Assembly: GCA_034096865.1 (NCBI GenBank)
Contig: JAWQFJ010001320.1
Location: 1-64,000, forward strand
Source: Theodoxus fluviatilis
Taxonomy: Eukaryota > Mollusca > Gastropoda > Cycloneritida > Neritidae
Length of the DNA: 64,000 bases
Reading direction: 5' to 3'
In this document: positions 58,355 to 64,000 of the stretch, piece after piece
Position numbering within the stretch: position 1 is the first letter of the stretch
How the letters are laid out: every line of letters starts with the position of its first letter
Made by a program: the position numbers and the translations under genes
The notes under the pieces: model-generated
What the model saw: only the letters and a program-made list of their open reading frames with translations
What the model was told of the DNA's origin: nothing
The model's database searches: none

Positions 58355-59117
58355 CTTTTCTCATAAGTCAACCAGTCCATGCAGGCGCTCGCCTTGAGCG
58401 CTCTTCTCTAACGTTTTCTCATAAGTCAACCAGTCCATGCAGGCGCTCGCCTTGAGCGCTCATCTCTAACGTTTTCTCATAAGTCAACCAGTCCATGCAG
58501 GCGCTCGCCTTGAGCGCTCATCTCTAACGTTTTCTCATAAGTCAACCAGTCCATGCAGGCGCTCGCCTTGAGCGCTCTTCTCTAACGTTTTCTCATAAGT
58601 CAACCAGTCCATGCAGGCGCTCGCCTTGAGCGCTCTTCTCTAACGTTTTCTCATAAGTCAACCAGTCCATGCAGGCGCTCGCCTTGAGCGCTCTTCTCTA
58701 ACGTTTTCTCATAAGTCAACCAGTCCATGCAGGCGCTCGCCTTGAGCGCTCATCTCTAACGTTTTCTCATAAGTCAACCAGTCCATGCAGGCGCTCGCCT
58801 TGAGCGCTCTTCTCTAACGTTTTCTCATAAGTCAACCAGTCCATGCAGGCGCTCGCCTTGAGCACTCTTCTCTAACGTTTTCTCATAAGTCAACCAGTCC
58901 ATGCAGGCGCTCGCCTTGAGCGCTCTTCTCTAACGTTTTCTCATAAGTCAACCAGTCCATGCAGGCGCTCGCCTTGAGCGCTCTTCTCTAACGTTTTCTC
59001 ATAAGTCAACCAGTCCATGCAGGCGCTCGCCTTGAGCGCTCTTCTCTAACGTTTTCTCATAAGTCAACCAGTCCATGCAGGCGCTCGCCTTGAGCGCTCT
59101 TCTCTAACGTTTTCTCA
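58355..59117. repeat. 58-bp tandem repeat, about 13 copies
   Basis: ACCAGTCCATGCAGGCGCTC starts at 58371, 58429, 58487 and on; the period is 58 bp. Units are nearly identical. The main variant is CTCTTCTCTAACG versus CTCATCTCTAACG. It ends at CTCACAGG near 59117. Confidence 0.96.
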
Positions 59118-59199
59118 CAGGAAACTCGCCTCTTGGCATGTATGATGTGTTAGAACTGCTTCTGAGAAACCTGCCTCCTGTGATGGGTCGTTTTGGTAG

Positions 59200-59872
59200 G
59201 GAGTCAAAGGTCTCGGAGTCAAAGGTGACAGTTGCAGAGCTGAACAGGGTCGTAATGGTAGTCAGTCAAAGGTCTCCAAAGTCAAAGGTGACAGTTACAG
59301 ACCTGAAAGGATCGTAATGGTAGTCAGTTAAATGTCTCCGAGTCAAAGGTGACAGTTGCAGACCTGAACAGGGTCGTAATGGTAGGGAGTCAAAGGTCAC
59401 AGAGGTCAAAGTTGACAGTTGCAGACCTGAACAGGGTCGTAATGGTAGTCAGTCAAAGGTCTCAGAGGCCAAAGGTGACAGTTGCAGAGCTGAACAGGGT
59501 CGTAATGGTAGTCAGTCAAAGGTCTCAGAGGTCAAAGGTGACAGTTGCAGAGCTGAACAGGGTCGTAATGGTAGTCAGTCAAAGGTCTCGGAGTCAAAGG
59601 TGAAAGTTGCAGAGATGAACAGGGTCGAAATGATAGTCAGTCAAATGTCTTGGAGGTCAAAGGTGACAGTTACCGAGCTGAACAGGGTCGTAATGGTAGG
59701 AAGTCAAAGGTCTCTGAGGTCAAAGGTGAAAGTTGCAGAGCTGAACAGGGTCGTAATGGTAGGAAGTCAAAGGTCTCTGAGGTCAAAGGTGACAGTTACA
59801 GAGCTGAACAGGGTCGTAATGGTAGGAAGTCAAAGGTCTCGAAAGTCAAAGGTGGCAGTTCAGAATATGAAC
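59200..59872. repeat. 62-64-bp tandem repeat, about 10 copies
   Basis: CGTAATGGTA recurs at 59251, 59313, 59375, 59439 and 59501, and the array continues to about 59870 with GTCAAAGGTGACAGTTGCAG in each unit. The copies are diverged more than in the neighbouring 58-bp array. Three-frame ORFs of up to 123 codons result from the repeat. Confidence 0.93.
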
Positions 59873-59984
59873 AGTAGATTTGCATGTGCCTTAGGAGTCA
59901 TGAGGCCAAAACGCAGGTGTGATAGAGATGGGCCAAAGATGGTCATTTCTCATTATGGAGGTAGAAGCTGAGAGATTCTTCTCC

Positions 59985-60107
59985 TTATCATTCCTTGCAA
60001 CATCTAGCGGGACAGAGGGCCTCCACCGGACTCTTTTCTGGGCAGTTTTCTTCATGGCTCCTCAGGTTGCCCCTGCTGTCTTCATCTCTTCCATGCAGGA
60101 CCTCTGT
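59985..60107 (-). pseudogene. LINE ORF2 C-terminus, downstream half
   Basis: On the minus strand, two frames give MEEMKTAGAT, AMKKTAQKRVRWR and then VEALCPARCCKE followed by a stop, the usual last residues of a widespread LINE ORF2 (R-x-x-WR...LCP). It continues the reading that ends at 60516 once the inserted TIR element is removed. Confidence 0.7.
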
Positions 60108-60112
60108 CAGGT

Positions 60113-60509
60113 CGGAAACCCTTCCACTAATGGGCCACATTAGTGGACTCTTCCGAGGAAAGGGGTGCGGACCCCGCTCCACCAGCGGGCCATGGCATCT
60201 GCTTGGCTACGTTTTTACACAGACGTTCATGCTCAAAACAGGCGAATCGCCTTGACGACTGATGCAAATTGTATTCAGCGTAACCCAATTCAGCTGAAAG
60301 CGCATTGTGCACACCAGTCTGTCAATTATTCACACATTATTGTAATTCTGTGGGCGGAATAACTGTCCAAGATTGCGTATGTGAGCTAGCGAGCACGTAA
60401 TAATTTGGTTGTTATTGTATGTGGAACTCATTGCGAATTAAACGATCAACATCGCTCCCCTTTCCTCGGACGAGTCCATTAGTGTGGCCCATCAGTGGAA
60501 GGGATTCCA
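60113..60509. mobile_element. 397-bp TIR element (MITE) inserted in a LINE
   Basis: Left end CGGAAACCCTTCCACTAATG and reverse-complemented right end TGGAATCCCTTCCACTGATG continue matching for about 53 bp (TCCGAGGAAAGGGG shared), with seven or eight mismatches. TCAGGT at 60107-60112 and 60510-60515 is a perfect 6-bp target duplication. The left TIR also has an internal palindrome, CCACTAATG at 60124-60132 and CATTAGTGG at 60138-60146. No coding capacity. A 6-bp duplication is uncommon; Dada or IS3EU are candidates from general knowledge. Confidence 0.88.
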
Positions 60510-60515
60510 TCAGGT

Positions 60516-60920
60516 TTTCTTTTGGCGGCCTACTTTGCGTTTTCCTCGGGGATTCCAGTCCTTGGCCTGGCGTGTGATATTTTCAGCCGTTTTCCACAGC
60601 TTGTGCCGGAACCATCTCCATTTTATTCTGGCTGCCTGCTGGACAATGGGCTCCTGGCTGCCTGCCGGACAATGGGCTCCTGGCTGCCTGCTGGACAATA
60701 GGCTCCTGGCTGCCTGCTGGACAATAGGCTCCTGGCAGCCTGCTGGACAATGGGCTCATGCTGGGTTTCCTGCCAAAGTTCCTGGTCGGTGATGGTCTCA
60801 GGATGCCTAATTCGCATGGCGGTTCTTAGGCACCTGTTGGTGAAGGTCTGCAGTTTCTGAGAGACGGTGACATTCACTCGCCACAACTCAGTCATCGAGC
60901 CCGACGGACTTAGCATTGCT
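60516..60920 (-). pseudogene. LINE ORF2 C-terminal region, upstream half
   Basis: Minus-strand motifs: LQTFTNRCLRTAMRI, ETITDQELWQET, QEPIVQQAA, KWRWFRHKLWKTAENITRQA and DWNPRGKRKVGRQKKT, the familiar region C-terminal to the reverse transcriptase in many animal LINEs. A 26-bp expansion interrupts it between QQAA and KWRW. No RT core is present, so the copy is 5'-truncated near 60920. Confidence 0.8.
60631..60762 (-). repeat. 26-bp tandem repeat grown from LINE coding sequence
   Basis: About five copies of GGGCTCCTGGCTGCCTGCTG plus GACAAT sit in the LINE remnant. On the minus strand one copy is the normal codons for QEPIVQQA; the others are duplicates that break the frame. Confidence 0.85.
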
Positions 60921-61529
60921 TATCATGGAGGTGGAAGCTGTGTAATGGAAAGAAAAGTTTTAGGGTCTTGGGCAGGGACCAAACCTTAAACCTACCAGTT
61001 GATGTCCCAGTGCTCTCATATGTACGATGATGTCTATCTGTGTAGATAGAAGTGCTGGAATATATAGTTTTCAGAAAAAATTTTAACAGTTCACTTCAGA
61101 GAATGTGCAGTTTCTGTCGTAATTATTATAGTTGTGAAGAGGAAATATCGGGAGTTTAAATCACTTTAACCGTGCATTATTTAGGTTGGACTGCACAGGT
61201 AACTTGCTGGAATATATATTCTTGATACATGTAGTCGCTTTACTATTTTCCACTTTGCAATATGTGGTATCTGTGATAATGATGGTGGTTGTGAATAGGA
61301 AATATGAAGAGTCTGAACTACTCTATGCTCGTATCATTCAATTCTCTCTGTACTGGTTATGGGGCTGTAATGTATGGCCTTTATAATTAATGTTTCAATT
61401 AGTTTCAATTCTTAATGTGTAGTTTTCTGTGGGAGTGATGCGAGTTGTATAGAGGTTATGCAAGCCAACTCAAAGCGACTGGTACCACCGAGGAGGACTG
61501 GTAGTGGTAGAGCATTGTCCAAGAGATCC
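60921..61529. other. Spacer before the terminal array
   Basis: AT-rich sequence without recognised features. The 66-codon open frame at 61186-61386 has no support. Confidence 0.5.
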
Positions 61530-64000
61530 ACAGCTGGAGGCCACTGTCAAAGCAAGGCGCTGAGGCCTTCAACACAGCTGGAGGCCACTGTCAAAGCAAG
61601 GCGCTGAGGCCTTCAACACAGCTGGAGGCCACTGTCAAAGCAAGGCGCTGAGGCCTTCAACACAGCTGGAGGCCACTGTCAAAGCAAGGCGCTGAGGCCT
61701 TCAACACAGCTGGAGGCCACTGTCAAAGCAAGGCGCTGAGGCCTTCAACACAGCTGGAGGCCACTGTCAAAGCAAGGCGCTGAGGCCTTCAACACAGCTG
61801 GAGGCCACTGTCAAAGCAAGGCGCTGAGGCCTTCAACACAGCTGGAGGCCACTGTCAAAGCAAGGCGCTGAGGCCTTCAACACAGCTGGAGGCCACTGTC
61901 AAAGCAAGGCGCTGAGGCCTTCAACACAGCTGGAGGCCACTGTCAAAGCAAGGCGCTGAGGCCTTCAACACAGCTGGAGGCCACTGTCAAAGCAAGGCGC
62001 TGAGGCCTTCAACACAGCTGGAGGCCACTGTCAAAGCAAGGCGCTGAGGCCTTCAACACAGCTGGAGGCCACTGTCAAAGCAAGGCGCTGAGGCCTTCAA
62101 CACAGCTGGAGGCCACTGTCAAAGCAAGGCGCTGAGGCCTTCAACACAGCTGGAGGCCACTGTCAAAGCAAGGCGCTGAGGCCTTCAACACAGCTGGAGG
62201 CCACTGTCAAAGCAAGGCGCTGAGGCCTTCAACACAGCTGGAGGCCACTGTCAAAGCAAGGCGCTGAGGCCTTCAACACAGCTGGAGGCCACTGTCAAAG
62301 CAAGGCGCTGAGGCCTTCAACACAGCTGGAGGCCACTGTCAAAGCAAGGCGCTGAGGCCTTCAACACAGCTGGAGGCCACTGTCAAAGCAAGGCGCTGAG
62401 GCCTTCAACACAGCTGGAGGCCACTGTCAAAGCAAGGCGCTGAGGCCTTCAACACAGCTGGAGGCCACTGTCAAAGCAAGGCGCTGAGGCCTTCAACACA
62501 GCTGGAGGCCACTGTCAAAGCAAGGCGCTGAGGCCTTCAACACAGCTGGAGGCCACTGTCAAAGCAAGGCGCTGAGGCCTTCAACACAGCTGGAGGCCAC
62601 TGTCAAAGCAAGGCGCTGAGGCCTTCAACACAGCTGGAGGCCACTGTCAAAGCAAGGCGCTGAGGCCTTCAACACAGCTGGAGGCCACTGTCAAAGCAAG
62701 GCGCTGAGGCCTTCAACACAGCTGGAGGCCACTGTCAAAGCAAGGCGCTGAGGCCTTCGGAACAGCTGGAGGCCACTGTCAAAGCAAGGCGCTGAGGCCT
62801 TCGGAACAGCTGGAGGCCACTGTCAAAGCAAGGCGCTGAGGCCTTCGGAACAGCTGGAGGCCACTGTCAAAGCAAGGCGCTGAGGCCTTCGGAACAGCTG
62901 GAGGCCACTGTCAAAGCAAGGCGCTGAGGCCTTCGGAACAGCTGGAGGCCACTGTCAAAGCAAGGCGCTGAGGCCTTCGGAACAGCTGGAGGCCACTGTC
63001 AAAGCAAGGCGCTGAGGCCTTCGGAACAGCTGGAGGCCACTGTCAAAGCAAGGCGCTGAGGCCTTCGGAACAGCTGGAGGCCACTGTCAAAGCAAGGCGC
63101 TGAGGCCTTCAACACAGCTGGAGGCCACTGTCAAAGCAAGGCGCTGAGGCCTTCAACACAGCTGGAGGCCACTGTCAAAGCAAGGCGCTGAGGCCTTCGG
63201 AACAGCTGGAGGCCACTGTCAAAGCAAGGCGCTGAGGCCTTCGGAACAGCTGGAGGCCACTGTCAAAGCAAGGCGCTGAGGCCTTCGACACAGCTGGAGG
63301 CCACTGTCAAAGCAAGGCGCTGAGGCCTTCGGAACAGCTGGAGGCCACTGTCAAAGCAAGGCGCTGAGGCCTTCGGAACAGCTGGAGGCCACTGTCAAAG
63401 CAAGGCGCTGAGGCCTTCAACACAGCTGGAGGCCACTGTCAAAGCAAGGCGCTGAGGCCTTCAACACAGCTGGAGGCCACTGTCAAAGCAAGGCGCTGAG
63501 GCCTTCGGAACAGCTGGAGGCCACTGTCAAAGCAAGGCGCTGAGGCCTTCAACACAGCTGGAGGCCACTGTCAAAGCAAGGCGCTGAGGCCTTCAACACA
63601 GCTGGAGGCCACTGTCAAAGCAAGGCGCTGAGGCCTTCAACACAGCTGGAGGCCACTGTCAAAGCAAGGCGCTGAGGCCTTCAACACAGCTGGAGGCCAC
63701 TGTCAAAGCAAGGCGCTGAGGCCTTCAACACAGCTGGAGGCCACTGTCAAAGCAAGGCGCTGAGGCCTTCAACACAGCTGGAGGCCACTGTCAAAGCAAG
63801 GCGCTGAGGCCTTCAACACAGCTGGAGGCCACTGTCAAAGCAAGGCGCTGAGGCCTTCAACACAGCTGGAGGCCACTGTCAAAGCAAGGCGCTGAGGCCT
63901 TCAACACAGCTGGAGGCCACTGTCAAAGCAAGGCGCTGAGGCCTTCAACACAGCTGGAGGCCACTGTCAAAGCAAGGCGCTGAGGCCTTCGGAACAGCTA
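61530..64000. repeat. 44-bp tandem repeat, about 56 copies, continues past the window
   Basis: The 44-bp unit contains GCTGGAGGCCACTGTCAAAG and CAAGGCGCTGAGGCCTTC, ending AACACA or GGAACA. From 61530 to about 62757 all units are the AACACA type; about 62758-63105 is a block of GGAACA units; 63106-63540 is mixed (one CGACACA unit near 63288); then AACACA units until the last, GGAACA, at the window edge. Otherwise the units are essentially identical, pointing to very recent expansion. Confidence 0.97.

Overview
The window looks like nuclear DNA of an animal, probably a lophotrochozoan and most likely a marine mollusc. It has one spliced gene with large introns, several families of non-LTR retrotransposon remnants, DNA-transposon derivatives, very abundant dinucleotide microsatellites and about a dozen unrelated minisatellite arrays. 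The arrays cover roughly 40% of the window. The species assignment is inference, because nothing in the sequence names the organism.

Layout. 1-22175 is almost entirely satellite: a 52/60-bp array (1-8690), a GACA/CACA microsatellite, a 12-bp XbaI-rich array (9985-11490), a 63-bp repeat (12410-12735), a 28-bp repeat (13188-14283) and a 20/22-bp array of 7.6 kb (14556-22175). A 534-bp terminal-inverted-repeat element with a 7-8 bp target duplication lies at 11823-12356. 22176-34110 is a transposon-rich spacer. It holds a damaged CR1-like LINE (22960-25945), a C-rich/A-rich repeat (26400-27500), an element carrying an intact 293-codon ORF joined directly to a LINE-like 3' tail (28829-29957), and a 5'-truncated RTE-like LINE on the minus strand (32330-33330).

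34217-56657 carries the only gene I can identify with confidence: the 5' part of a RANBP9/RANBP10 (RanBPM) orthologue on the plus strand. Six exons with consistent splice sites and phases give 216 residues, covering the N-terminus and essentially the whole SPRY domain. The LisH, CTLH and CRA parts are not in the window. The introns hold five same-strand copies of an ~860-bp repeat full of AGGTCA half-sites. One copy is split by a foldback piggyBac derivative with TTAA duplications. The introns also hold three SINE-like copies and many microsatellites.

56974-56983 is an assembly gap of ten Ns. After it come four more tandem arrays (period about 58 bp irregular, 39 bp, 58 bp and 62 bp), then a minus-strand LINE C-terminal remnant split by a 397-bp TIR element with a 6-bp target duplication. 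A 44-bp array then runs from about 61530 to the end of the window. No tRNA, rRNA, CRISPR or prokaryotic operon structure was seen. The most informative findings are the nested transposon insertions, three of which have perfect target-site duplications readable directly, and the repeat family rich in nuclear-receptor half-sites inside the RANBP9/10 introns.
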